From the NCBI RefSeq assembly GCF_014208105.1, contig NZ_JACHMQ010000001.1:3100001-3164000 (forward strand): 64,000 bases of DNA, in the 5' to 3' direction. The first letter of the stretch is position 1. Each line of letters starts with the position of its first letter. This DNA is from Actinomadura coerulea (lineage in GTDB: Bacteria > Actinomycetota > Actinomycetes > Streptosporangiales > Streptosporangiaceae). The position numbers and the translations under genes were made by a program. The notes under the pieces were generated by a model that saw only the letters and a list, made by a program, of their open reading frames with translations, was not told the DNA's origin and made no database searches. Positions 26,179-34,259 of the stretch are shown one piece after another.

Positions 26179-28017
26179 GTGGGCGTGGATCACCCCGGTG
26201 GGCCAGGCGAAGGACCCGAGCCCACCGACAAGCCCACCCCGCCGAAAACCGGGGACGAACCCCCCGCCCCTCCCGGAGCCGACGGGAAGACGCCCCGCAA
26301 GGACAGCCTCAAAGCAGCCGGCTGGCAGTTCGACGACCAGCAGGAACCCGGCACCGACGACTCCTCCGCCGACCCAGCCGGCGAAGCCAAGCCGGAGACA
26401 GAGGAGAAGACGGAGACCGGCAAGCCCGAAGCCGACGAACCGCGACCCGCCGGCGGCACGCAGGAGACACCCCGCACCCAACCCGCCGACGAAACCGCCC
26501 CTCAGCCACCGCGCGAGCAGGACGGCGAGGGCGTCGGCAGCACCGGACACACCGACGCAGGCCCCCCGTCCCGTCCTCAGGACAACAGCCCCCCGTCGGC
26601 AGACCCCACCGACCAGCCTCCCGGCGGGGAGGCTCCCGCCGTCACAGAGAAGGGCAGCCCGGCCACCGACACCGGCGATCCGAAGCCTGCCGAGCCCGCG
26701 AACCAGGACACACCGCTCCCAGAACCACACGCCGTGGACTCCGACAAGCCGCCTGCCGAGGGAACAGGGAGCGGCAACGAGGCCGACGGCGAGCGCGACG
26801 GAAAGCCCGTCGCGCCGCAACCCGAGAACACCGGCGACAAGACCGACACTACCGACAAGGCCGACCCTGGACAGCTCGAACGCACGCCGTATACGGACAA
26901 CCCAGGCTCCGGCACCCAGCCTTCACGCATCGCGACTCTCATCGCGGCGGGCTGGGAGTTCCCCGGCCGCACGGACAACGGCTCACAGCTACCCGAGACC
27001 ACCGACCCGAAGCCGGAAGACCCCCCGAAAACGGACGCGCCGGACCCCGCCCCCCAGACCCCGGAGACCCCACCGCCCTCCGAACAGACACTGCCCGCAG
27101 ACAAGCCCGCCGACACCGACCCCCCAGCTCAGCCTGAACAGCCAGGAGGGACCCCCGAAGAACCCGTCGAACCAAACGAGGGCGCACCGGGCGACCCAAC
27201 GGTCGAAGAACCGGCCGCAGCGCCGCCCGGCGACGGCGAACTCGGACCCCGAACCCCCGGCGACCAACCCCCCGGCGATGCCCCGCCACCCCTGCCCAAT
27301 TCAGGTGAGCAACCGCCGGACGGACCAGAGCCACAACACGCACCGGAGGAACCAGACCCCCGCGACAATGACGACCAAGCCGACCCGGCTGGCGGCGAGC
27401 GGGACGGCGACCATGATAAAAACGCCGAGGAACCGCAGGCCATCGAAACCGGCCCCAACACTTATCCCTATCTAGGGGCATACAACCCGAACGGGCATTC
27501 TACGCAGACACTCGACCAGGCAAGAAGAAGCTCCGACTCCAGTCGGTCACGTGAAGACGATGATCTCAACACCGAACTTCCACGATGGCTGATCAGGGCA
27601 CCTGAGATTCGACGATCCCCGACGCAAGATGAACTCGACCCGACTGGCGCTAACCCCGAGCCGGGCGTGGCAGCCAAAGCCCCGGACAGAAGGAAGAAAT
27701 CCGAAACAGATCCCGAATCACCGATAGATAGGTTCCGACGAGGGGCGTGGTTCCGAGGAAAAGACATGAAGGACGTCGGGACGCTTGCCGATGATAGCGT
27801 CGGAAGTTACCTGGGACCGCGTCCACCAGCACCGACGGGGCACGCCGAGACCGGAACCGGGCCTACATACAGCCAACCACATGCACCGGGCGCGACCCCC
27901 GACTCGTTCATGGCAGGGGCCGCCCTGGCCATGGTGGCAGTAGAGGCCACAAGGAAAGTAACTCAGATTGTCTCGAGGATTGCCAGAAGAGGAGATGGAA
28001 ATGAGCGTGACCGATAA
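26179..28017 (+). CDS. Cassette 1 large Pro/Glu/Asp-rich disordered protein with C-terminal hydrophobic segment
   Basis: The 612-residue product is dominated by Pro, Glu, Asp, Thr and Gly and is probably an extended disordered chain. Three parts look conserved with the 31109 paralogue: the N-terminus (GGPGEGPEPTDKPTPP), an Ala-Ala-Gly motif seen twice (DSLKAAGWQF near residue 42, SRIATLIAAGWEF near 249), and a C-terminal hydrophobic stretch (residues about 576-603) ending in basic residues. The stretch could be a membrane anchor or amphipathic helix. I chose the GTG at 26179 because the paralogue uses GTG at the same place, with GGAAAGG 8 bases upstream in both. It overlaps the next gene by 17 bp. 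Function unknown. Confidence 0.75.
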   Translation: MGVDHPGGPGEGPEPTDKPTPPKTGDEPPAPPGADGKTPRKDSLKAAGWQFDDQQEPGTDDSSADPAGEAKPETEEKTETGKPEADEPRPAGGTQETPRTQPADETAPQPPREQDGEGVGSTGHTDAGPPSRPQDNSPPSADPTDQPPGGEAPAVTEKGSPATDTGDPKPAEPANQDTPLPEPHAVDSDKPPAEGTGSGNEADGERDGKPVAPQPENTGDKTDTTDKADPGQLERTPYTDNPGSGTQPSRIATLIAAGWEFPGRTDNGSQLPETTDPKPEDPPKTDAPDPAPQTPETPPPSEQTLPADKPADTDPPAQPEQPGGTPEEPVEPNEGAPGDPTVEEPAAAPPGDGELGPRTPGDQPPGDAPPPLPNSGEQPPDGPEPQHAPEEPDPRDNDDQADPAGGERDGDHDKNAEEPQAIETGPNTYPYLGAYNPNGHSTQTLDQARRSSDSSRSREDDDLNTELPRWLIRAPEIRRSPTQDELDPTGANPEPGVAAKAPDRRKKSETDPESPIDRFRRGAWFRGKDMKDVGTLADDSVGSYLGPRPPAPTGHAETGTGPTYSQPHAPGATPDSFMAGAALAMVAVEATRKVTQIVSRIARRGDGNERDR

Positions 28018-28456
28018 GCAAGTGGCCACCCTTACGGCCCAGCTTGCAGGACGGATGGACGAATACAAGCGACTTTATGCAGAGCTCGATCCAGAAGAGG
28101 TCGGGCACGGCTATTCCGCACTCGTCGGCGCCGCCGCCGCCATCGCCGTCGATCGCCGCTTCGTCAAGGATGACGAGATCGCAGACAGGCGAGAGGTAAT
28201 TGATTATGTCGCAGAGTTGCGTTCCAGAAGCGCAGAAGCAGCGAAGGACCTTGAACCCGTCGTCGCAGAACAACTAATTCTTCACAATCTGGGAAAGGGC
28301 GACATCAGCAACTTTGACGCGCGAATTCTCTTTCCGACCCAGATCATCGTGCTCGCCGGCCTGGTCGCCGACGAACAGTATGGCGAGGCGGAATTGACCT
28401 CGTTCATCCAAACTGCGCGGCAGGTCGCCGATCACTGGATTGCCAATGATCAGTGA
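28001..28456 (+). CDS. Cassette 1 small helical protein A, unknown family
   Basis: The 151-residue protein looks all-helical and acidic. It shares a core with three other proteins of this region: an Asp/Tyr-Val-Ala plus Arg stretch (IDYVAELRSRS), an AEQLI helix, and a C-terminal hydrophobic helix (TQIIVLAGLVADEQ). It is closest to the 33069 gene, which has the same start (TDKQVATLTAQL versus TDEQVAVLRAQL). The ATG at 28001 follows GAGGAG. It overlaps both neighbours, so the three cassette genes are translationally coupled. No known family is recognised. Confidence 0.8.
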   Translation: MSVTDKQVATLTAQLAGRMDEYKRLYAELDPEEVGHGYSALVGAAAAIAVDRRFVKDDEIADRREVIDYVAELRSRSAEAAKDLEPVVAEQLILHNLGKGDISNFDARILFPTQIIVLAGLVADEQYGEAELTSFIQTARQVADHWIANDQ

Positions 28457-28916
28457 GGCCGGGCCAGCGATTACCGACTTGCATAAGCGAGCCTTGCGCG
28501 CGTTTCTAGTCGGCGCTGACGAAGAGTGGGAGGTGTGCGCCAGCGAAATCCAGGGGGAAGGCGATAGCTCCCAGGGATACCCGACGCTGTTCGCCTTCGC
28601 ACTCGGCACGATGGTCCGCAGACGCTTCCCTCCACCTTGGTCCTGGACGGACGTGATCAGGTACGTCGCCGACCTACGCATCAAACTCGATGAGCAGGCC
28701 GACGAACTCAATCCGCGTCTCGCGGAGAACGTCATCCGTTTTCTCCTCAGCGATCATTCGCTCAACGAGCCTCCCCTCACTAGCGCGAACCAGGAAGAAG
28801 TCGCCGGCATCCAGCAAATGCTGCTGGTCGCTCTCACCGCTGAGGCCGACCTCGATGACGCCGGGGTAGACGAACTGATCAACGAAGCCGCGGAGGCGGC
28901 CATGGCGGCTGCCTGA
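28446..28916 (+). CDS. Cassette 1 small helical protein B, unknown family
   Basis: The 156-residue protein is closest to the 33515 gene. It contains the region's common core (IRYVADLRIKLDEQADELNPRL, then AENVIRFLL) and a C-terminal acidic helix pair. It starts at an ATG overlapping the stop of protein A by 11 bp. Proteins A and B probably arose by duplication and may form a heteromer, since they always occur together here. No signal peptide, membrane segment or catalytic motif is visible. Confidence 0.8.
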   Translation: MISEAGPAITDLHKRALRAFLVGADEEWEVCASEIQGEGDSSQGYPTLFAFALGTMVRRRFPPPWSWTDVIRYVADLRIKLDEQADELNPRLAENVIRFLLSDHSLNEPPLTSANQEEVAGIQQMLLVALTAEADLDDAGVDELINEAAEAAMAAA

Positions 28917-28969
28917 GCATGAAGCCCCCGGCAGGTTTGGAGTCCGGACCCAACAAAGCTTTTCGCAGG

Positions 28970-29364
28970 CTAGGTCTGGAATTCGGCAGGCAACGAGGCT
29001 TCCGGCTTGGAGGGCGATGAACCGGTCGGCGACGCCGTGGTGCCGATGGTAATCACGTTGGACTGAAGCCTTTCGCCCTTCTTGGAGCCGTAGCTCAGGT
29101 GGGCCTCGTCCCGGCTCGGCGACCCTGTCCGCGGCATGTGGGCGGCGTAGTCGCTCGGGGACGCGGGAGCCGGAGGGCCGGGGCTGCCTCTCCACGGCAG
29201 CGTCCACCAGAGAGAGTGTCCGATGAGCGCATGACTACCTCCGCAAGGTCGGTCACCGGCGGATCGCGATGAGGCATGAGGGTCAAGGCACACGTCTCGA
29301 TCGAACGGCGGAAGCTAGCGAGATCGTCGGGCGAGTGGCCCAGGTGCCCTTCCTCAGTTGGCAT
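28970..29364 (-). pseudogene. Small gene broken by one base in a C run
   Basis: Two consecutive frames look coding but are offset. The first runs from an ATG at 29364 (SPDDLASFRRSIETC, DLAEVVMRSSDTL). The second continues in another frame (SPSDYAAHMPRTG, GERLQSNVITIGTTAS) to a stop at 28970. Adding one C to the four-C run (29180-29183, plus-strand GGGG) joins them into about 132 residues. It may be an intact gene miscalled in the consensus, or a decaying one. No family recognised. It lies between the two cassettes. Confidence 0.4.
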
Positions 29365-29426
29365 CCGTCTGGTCGCTGCTTAGGGCCGTTAATAGTGTGG
29401 AATGGCGCCTCGTGTGCGTGGGCCGG

Positions 29427-29993
29427 TTAGAGGCCTGCTCGGTAGCGGGTGTATTCGCAAGCGAGGACTTCCATGGGCATGGACGGCCAGCGGCTCAGGG
29501 CGCCTGTGTGGCGGTCGATGATGAGTAGGGGTGCGGGCTCGTCGCCGGGGCCGTCGGCGGCGCGGGCGACGAATCCGTCCGGAAGGTCCTCGATGAGCAG
29601 CGGAACGGGCCGGCCACTGCGCCAGAAGTGCGCGTCCGCGCGGCGCCACGCTTCTGCCCGGTCCACCAGGGCCGGGCGGACGCTGTAGGCGGCGAGAACG
29701 TGCGCGAGGCCGCGCAGCGTCCGGCACTCGGGCGTCCCGCAACCACGGCAGATCGACTCGCCGTGCGGTCCTTCGCCGGGACGATGGGAGGCGAGGACGC
29801 AGGTCAGCGCGGCAGTGCAGGCGAGGACGAGGCGCCGCGCGTGGGCGACGAACTGCCTGCTGGCGGGGTCGAGGCTTCCGGATTGGACGAGGGCGGCGTC
29901 GATGGAGTGGGGGTCGGCGCGCATCGCGGCGGTCATCGCCGCGTGGACGCGCAGGTGGACTTGGTCGTGCGTCCAGGAGGCGGGCTCGGTCAC
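29427..29993 (-). CDS. Unknown protein coupled to an anti-sigma-type ATPase
   Basis: The 188-residue product starts at a GTG overlapping the stop of the ATPase gene (GTGA). It has a helical N-terminal half and a CRGCGTPEC cluster near residue 85. The C-terminal segment (LLIEDLPDGFVARA, LLIIDRHTGALSRWPSMP) looks like the short beta-rich YrhB/Imm35-like proteins. Coupling suggests it works with, or is controlled by, the ATP-binding protein. The fold assignment is tentative. Confidence 0.65.
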   Translation of the reverse strand: MTEPASWTHDQVHLRVHAAMTAAMRADPHSIDAALVQSGSLDPASRQFVAHARRLVLACTAALTCVLASHRPGEGPHGESICRGCGTPECRTLRGLAHVLAAYSVRPALVDRAEAWRRADAHFWRSGRPVPLLIEDLPDGFVARAADGPGDEPAPLLIIDRHTGALSRWPSMPMEVLACEYTRYRAGL

Positions 29994-30415
29994 GCGTCCC
30001 ACTCCCCTGCGAACACGGCGGTGACCGTCCGGCCTTCGCCATTGCCGTGCCATCCCCAACTCGCGGCGGTGAGCGAAATGGTGCGCAGGCCTCGGCCGGA
30101 CTCGGCCAGCTCGGCGGCGTCCAGCGCTGCGGGCTCGCCGGGGCCGCCCTGGTCCGTGACCGACACCGCAACCAGGCCGCCGTCCCGCACGACCTGGACG
30201 GTGAAAGAGCCACCCTCCTGGCCGGACTTGGTGTGCCGCAGCGCGTTGACGACGAGTTCGTCTGCGGCGAGCAGGGCGTCGTAGAGGAAAGGGCAGCCGT
30301 CCAGCAGGCAACCCACGAACCGGCGGGCGTTGCGAGCCTGTTCGGGACCGCCCGGGAAGGAGCGCCGCCAGCACAGCGGCGCCGGCTGTACCGGTGGGAG
30401 CGTCGTCAGGGACAT
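29990..30415 (-). CDS. ATP-binding anti-sigma-type protein (HATPase_c_2)
   Basis: The 141-residue protein has a single GHKL-type ATPase domain like RsbW and SpoIIAB. The N box is ADELVVNALRHT, the G1-like motif is VTDQGGPGEP, and the G2-like motif is SGRGLRTI. Such stand-alone domains in actinomycetes regulate sigma factors or sit beside XRE/DUF397 genes. The ATG at 30415 follows GAGGTG. It heads a two-gene operon between the duplicated cassettes. Confidence 0.85.
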   Translation of the reverse strand: MSLTTLPPVQPAPLCWRRSFPGGPEQARNARRFVGCLLDGCPFLYDALLAADELVVNALRHTKSGQEGGSFTVQVVRDGGLVAVSVTDQGGPGEPAALDAAELAESGRGLRTISLTAASWGWHGNGEGRTVTAVFAGEWDA

Positions 30416-30610
30416 CAGAGCACCTCGGGTCACGGTGGACGTGGACGTTGCGGAACTACCGGGTTGCCCCTTGTTCCGCACACACATCGTCACACTCGGT
30501 TCCCAGTTGCGTACGGAGGATCAGAGCGCTCTCTGCCCCAGCAAGGGATTTAGAACAAGTGCTGGCCGCACGTCCGATCTCCGCTCGTGCGGAATTCACG
30601 CGCCTATGAG

Positions 30611-30624
30611 CCCGCACGTGCGGG
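30611..30624. promoter_or_regulatory. CCCGCACGTGCGGG palindrome
   Basis: A perfect 14-bp palindrome with the same CGCACGTGCG core as the sites at 20657 and 36259. It lies about 200 bp upstream of the ATP-binding gene on the minus strand. Probably a binding site for a regulator serving the island. Confidence 0.5.
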
Positions 30625-30973
30625 CGAGGCCGCAGGGAAACGGTTTCCTCTTCGAGGGTCACGTCACCTGCGTCCGCCTTGCCTGGACGGCCGAATCGAT
30701 CCTCGGGCAAACACTGCCGGACAGAAACGCCGGGCGGCGCGAAAGCCGTCCACCGTGAGCACCGCAGCCTCCCGAGACATAGCGGGGTCCCGCACGGCTC
30801 CGCAGTCGACCAGACACCCCATTACGGCATGAAAGCCCCATCACCGGATCAGTCGAATGCCGCTCCCTGTGATGCCGCATCGTTCCAGCTGGTCCGGAGA
30901 AGTAGACGAACCAATGGCAAATCGACATACAGTCGCGCGATACGCGCGCCAGGGGGATGCCAGTGACATATCA

Positions 30974-31009
30974 GCACGTGCAAAGTTCGCACGTGCACGA
31001 TTACATAGG
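30974..31009 (+). promoter_or_regulatory. Conserved cassette element, copy 2
   Basis: This differs from copy 1 at one base. It has GCACGTGC at 30974-30981 and CGCACGTGCA at 30988-30997, ending in TTACATAGG. It precedes the GTG of the second large protein by about 100 bp and probably covers its promoter. Confidence 0.7.
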
Positions 31010-31108
31010 TGCCGGTGTGATCCGGCGTTGGCCCCGCACGTCACGGACACGCCTGGAGAGCCGTCCGATCGGCCGGTTCGTCCTCCCCCCATGGAAAGGG
31101 CTGCGAGC

Positions 31109-33082
31109 GTGGGCTTGGACAATCCCCCCGGCGGGCCGGGCAAAGGCCCCGAGACTCCCGACAAGCCCACCCCGCCACGCACCGATGCCAAGCCCTCGGC
31201 CGACGCTTCGAGCACATCGGGAACACCCCGTATAGACAGCTATGTGGCAGCGGGCCAGCCGGTTCCAGGTCGGCCGGAAGCCAGCACCGAACAGCGCGGC
31301 GACCGCGGGACGCCACCCAACGGATCCTCCACCGACTCCTCCTCTGCCGACCCGGCCGGAGAGAAGCCGCGTACGCCTGGGGACCCGCCTCCGGAAGCCG
31401 ATCCGAAGAGCGAGAAGGAACCAGAGAGCGGCAAGACCGAAGTCGGCTCCCCAGCGGGGGAAGGGCGCGACCACGACGACGCCGACCCCGCCCAGACCGG
31501 CGACGGCGGTCCGGAAGCGGAGAAGCCCGGACAGCCCAAGGCCGAGAACCCTCGGCAGGACGAGGGCGAGCGGGGCAACGACGACCGCGGGTCCAAGACC
31601 GATCAGCCCGAGCCTGGTAAGGCAGAAGGGCAAAACGGCGGCAAGGACAACGGCAGTGCCCCCGACGACCCGGCGTCCTCCGAGCAGCCGAGCACCGGCC
31701 CGTCCGAGGCATCTCAGTTCCCACCCGGGTCCCGCAGGGCAAGCCTCGCCGCTGCCCGAGAGAGGCAGTTGGAAGGCGCGGAAGAACTGCGAGCCATATT
31801 CGAGGACGCCCAGACCACCAACGGCCCTGGAGAAAGAACCACCGGCGAAAGTGGTGACAGCGGAGCTCCGCCGCAGAGTGAGAACGCGGGGTCGGACGGA
31901 CGCGGACCCGAAGCACAGCCCCAGGGCACCGACACACCGCCTGGCGCTCCCGGCGATGGCGACACTTCCAACGGTGGCAACGCGGCCGGTGGCAGCGACG
32001 CGCCCAGCGGTCGCGACCAGCCAGCGCCTGTGACCCCCGGAGTAGAGGCGGAGCCTCCCGCACAAGAGACACCACGTCCGCAAGATCAGGAGCAGGAGCC
32101 CCCTCTCCCACAGGACTCCTCTGGCTCGGGCAACGACAGCGGCGACCCGCCGGCCGATCCACCCACAGACGGCTCACCACCCGCCGACGATCAGCCTCGG
32201 GACGATAAGGACGGAACGCCGCCGGGCTCAGAAGTCGACGAACCCACCGATCCCGTCACCGAAACCGGCCCCGCCGCTCCCGAACCTGGCCGCGAGGCAA
32301 CTCCCAAAGCCCCCGAAACCACGGACCAGGGCACCGAGCCCCCAGAGCCCAAGGCTGACGACGGAACCACGGGCGACGAGACAGACAACCCGAAACCCGT
32401 CGACGAGACCACGCCCCCTCCCGACGGGACTGGCGAGAATGTCGCGCCCCCGGAAGCTCCCGGTGAACAGAGCGACGGCCATGGTAGAAATGCCGAAGAC
32501 CCGCAGTCCATCGAGCCCACCGACGAAACCGACCCACCCGATAACGAGGCCGAACTTTCCGGCGAAAGAGATGGATCCGGCACAGAGCTAGCGCCTCACC
32601 AAGAGGAATCGACGGACGTAGAACCAAGTCGATTTTCCGGTCGCGTCACGATCACCCTCGACCGCGACGGAAGGCCGCTCCCACCAGAGCACCCGGACGC
32701 CGATACCGAGACCCCAGGCCGCGGCGAACTCCGCCGCCCGGAAGACGACCGCGCCTCTCGCGATTACCAGGAAAGAAAACCCGATAAACTATCTCGACTT
32801 CGCGGCGAACTCAAAAAATTCGTCGACAGATCAGACGACACGAAAGAATTTGTGGACAAATTCTCCGCACCGGCCCAAAAGACCCTGGAACGAGTAAAAC
32901 CGACAGGGCAATCGTGCGGAGCCCGCCTCAACACTGACCACATAAAGGCACCTGACGAGAAAATCAAGGCCGGAGATACCGTCCTCGGCGCCGTCGGCAC
33001 GGTGATCATTCTGACAGAGATCGTCCGCTTTGGAATCAATATCGCAAGGAACTCAAGAAGGAGAGAACATGCCGATCACTGA
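31109..33082 (+). CDS. Cassette 2 large Pro/Glu/Asp-rich disordered protein with C-terminal hydrophobic segment
   Basis: The 657-residue product is a paralogue of the 26179 gene. It has a matching N-terminus (GGPGKGPETPDKPTPP), a related Ala-Ala-Gly motif (RIDSYVAAGQPV near residue 40), and a long Pro/Glu/Asp/Gly/Thr-rich body. The C-terminal region is more structured and basic (residues about 560-620, KLSRLRGELKKFVDRSDD), followed by a hydrophobic stretch (VLGAVGTVIILTEIV) and a basic tail. The middles align poorly, so composition seems conserved rather than sequence. GTG start with GGAAAGGG 8 bases upstream. It overlaps protein A2 by 14 bp. Confidence 0.75.
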   Translation: MGLDNPPGGPGKGPETPDKPTPPRTDAKPSADASSTSGTPRIDSYVAAGQPVPGRPEASTEQRGDRGTPPNGSSTDSSSADPAGEKPRTPGDPPPEADPKSEKEPESGKTEVGSPAGEGRDHDDADPAQTGDGGPEAEKPGQPKAENPRQDEGERGNDDRGSKTDQPEPGKAEGQNGGKDNGSAPDDPASSEQPSTGPSEASQFPPGSRRASLAAARERQLEGAEELRAIFEDAQTTNGPGERTTGESGDSGAPPQSENAGSDGRGPEAQPQGTDTPPGAPGDGDTSNGGNAAGGSDAPSGRDQPAPVTPGVEAEPPAQETPRPQDQEQEPPLPQDSSGSGNDSGDPPADPPTDGSPPADDQPRDDKDGTPPGSEVDEPTDPVTETGPAAPEPGREATPKAPETTDQGTEPPEPKADDGTTGDETDNPKPVDETTPPPDGTGENVAPPEAPGEQSDGHGRNAEDPQSIEPTDETDPPDNEAELSGERDGSGTELAPHQEESTDVEPSRFSGRVTITLDRDGRPLPPEHPDADTETPGRGELRRPEDDRASRDYQERKPDKLSRLRGELKKFVDRSDDTKEFVDKFSAPAQKTLERVKPTGQSCGARLNTDHIKAPDEKIKAGDTVLGAVGTVIILTEIVRFGINIARNSRRREHADH

Positions 33083-33515
33083 CGAACAGGTCGCGGTATT
33101 GCGGGCTCAGCTTACAGGAAATCGAGCAGAGCATCTCAGGCTTATGGAGCAACTCGACTCCAACGAGGCCAATGAGTTTTACCCTGCTCTCATCGCCGCA
33201 GCTTTTATTGAAGCCGCCGAGCAATACTTCATAAAAGACGGCGAAGTTGCAGACGACGCCCAGATCATTGACTTCGTCGCACAAATGCGAGAAAGAAGCG
33301 ACGAATCTGCAGATCTGATCAATACCAGTCTCGCGGAAAGCATGATACGAGACTTGCTCGGAAAAGGCGAGATGATCGAAGTCGAACCGGGCATTAAACT
33401 TGGCCACCAAATTGTCATAGTGGCGGCCATAGTAGGCGAAAGACAGTTCACGTCGGCCGAACTTGACGCATTCTTGCAGAGCGCCCGTTCGCTTGCCGAA
33501 GAGCTGCTCAAGTAA
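33069..33515 (+). CDS. Cassette 2 small helical protein A, unknown family
   Basis: The 148-residue protein is a paralogue of the 28001 gene. The start (ITDEQVAVLRAQL) and core (IIDFVAQMRERSDESADLIN, then AESMIRDLLGKGE) match well, as does the C-terminal helix (LGHQIVIVAAIVGERQF). The ATG at 33069 follows GAAGGAGAG. Local base composition is much less GC-rich than the flanks (33181-33240 is 50% G+C by my count). Its stop overlaps the next start (TAATG). Confidence 0.8.
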   Translation: MPITDEQVAVLRAQLTGNRAEHLRLMEQLDSNEANEFYPALIAAAFIEAAEQYFIKDGEVADDAQIIDFVAQMRERSDESADLINTSLAESMIRDLLGKGEMIEVEPGIKLGHQIVIVAAIVGERQFTSAELDAFLQSARSLAEELLK

Positions 33516-34012
33516 TGAATTATTCGGCAGTTCGTATCGGCGAGGCGAACATTCTCGCGTTGCGGTCGTTTCTGTTGGAGGGGCCCGAGGCGTGGGTGCC
33601 TCTGCAGGACGAGATGCAGGTGGACGATGAGACGGCGGCCGGGTACATGTCGCTGCTCTTCTGCGCGTTCGAGGTTGCGGTGCGTCGGAAGTTCGCGCCG
33701 ACTTACATCGTGGGTCAGCTTGTCCGGTTCGTAGCCGACGTGCGGATCGCGGCCGGGGAGGACGCGAACCTGATCAATCCGCTCATCGCCGAGGACATGG
33801 TCCGCCGTGCCGTCGATGCGCCCCCGCTGAAGGAGACCGTCCCCGACGACGTGTCGGCCACTCTGCATGCCCAGGTCTTCATCCTGCTCTACCTCGTCGC
33901 CGAGATGGATCTCGATCGTGCGGGGCTGGAGCAGTTCATCGACGAGGTCACCTCCTACACCGAGCAGTGGCTCGCCGCCCGGCGGGCCGAAGCCTCCACC
34001 TCGGCATCCTGA
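33515..34012 (+). CDS. Cassette 2 small helical protein B, unknown family
   Basis: The 165-residue protein is a paralogue of the 28446 gene and shares its core (VRFVADVRIAAGEDANLINP, AEDMVRR) and a C-terminal hydrophobic plus acidic helix (QVFILLYLVAEMDLD). It starts one base inside the previous stop. The conserved gene order suggests that the four small proteins and two large ones form one type of complex in two versions. Confidence 0.8.
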   Translation: MNYSAVRIGEANILALRSFLLEGPEAWVPLQDEMQVDDETAAGYMSLLFCAFEVAVRRKFAPTYIVGQLVRFVADVRIAAGEDANLINPLIAEDMVRRAVDAPPLKETVPDDVSATLHAQVFILLYLVAEMDLDRAGLEQFIDEVTSYTEQWLAARRAEASTSAS

Positions 34013-34259
34013 TGACCACTCTCAGAGTCTGACCGGACAGCCGCCCGCACGCGCCGGCCCCGTCCCCTTCCGTTCATGACAGGAGCGGCAGACCCGGGAC
34101 GCGGCGCGGCTGGGTCGGCCGTGCAATTGGCACGGAACGGCCACCGCTCTACGCCCTGAGCCAGGCGTAATATGGGCATTTTTCTTCCACTGCCTCGTCG
34201 CGTCGCTCCCACATCCGTTCTCGATGAGCGGTGAGGCTCAGAGCAAAGGATGTGGGAAC

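Larger units (their letters stand above)
30416..31108. other. Intergenic region between ATPase operon and cassette 2
   Basis: About 690 bp without a supported gene. It contains a CCCGCACGTGCGGG palindrome (30611-30624), a nearby CGTGCGGAATTC, and the conserved cassette element (30974-31009). No terminator or RNA gene was recognised. Confidence 0.5.

Noticed and set aside
26101..27481. Several Ser/Gly-rich minus-strand frames opposite the first large protein
   Set aside because: The repetitive Pro/Glu codons on the plus strand create long complementary frames; they lack ribosome sites and conservation signs.
26179..33082. Cell-wall surface proteins with LPXTG anchors
   Set aside because: No signal peptide or sorting motif was seen; the C-terminal hydrophobic segment alone does not establish export.
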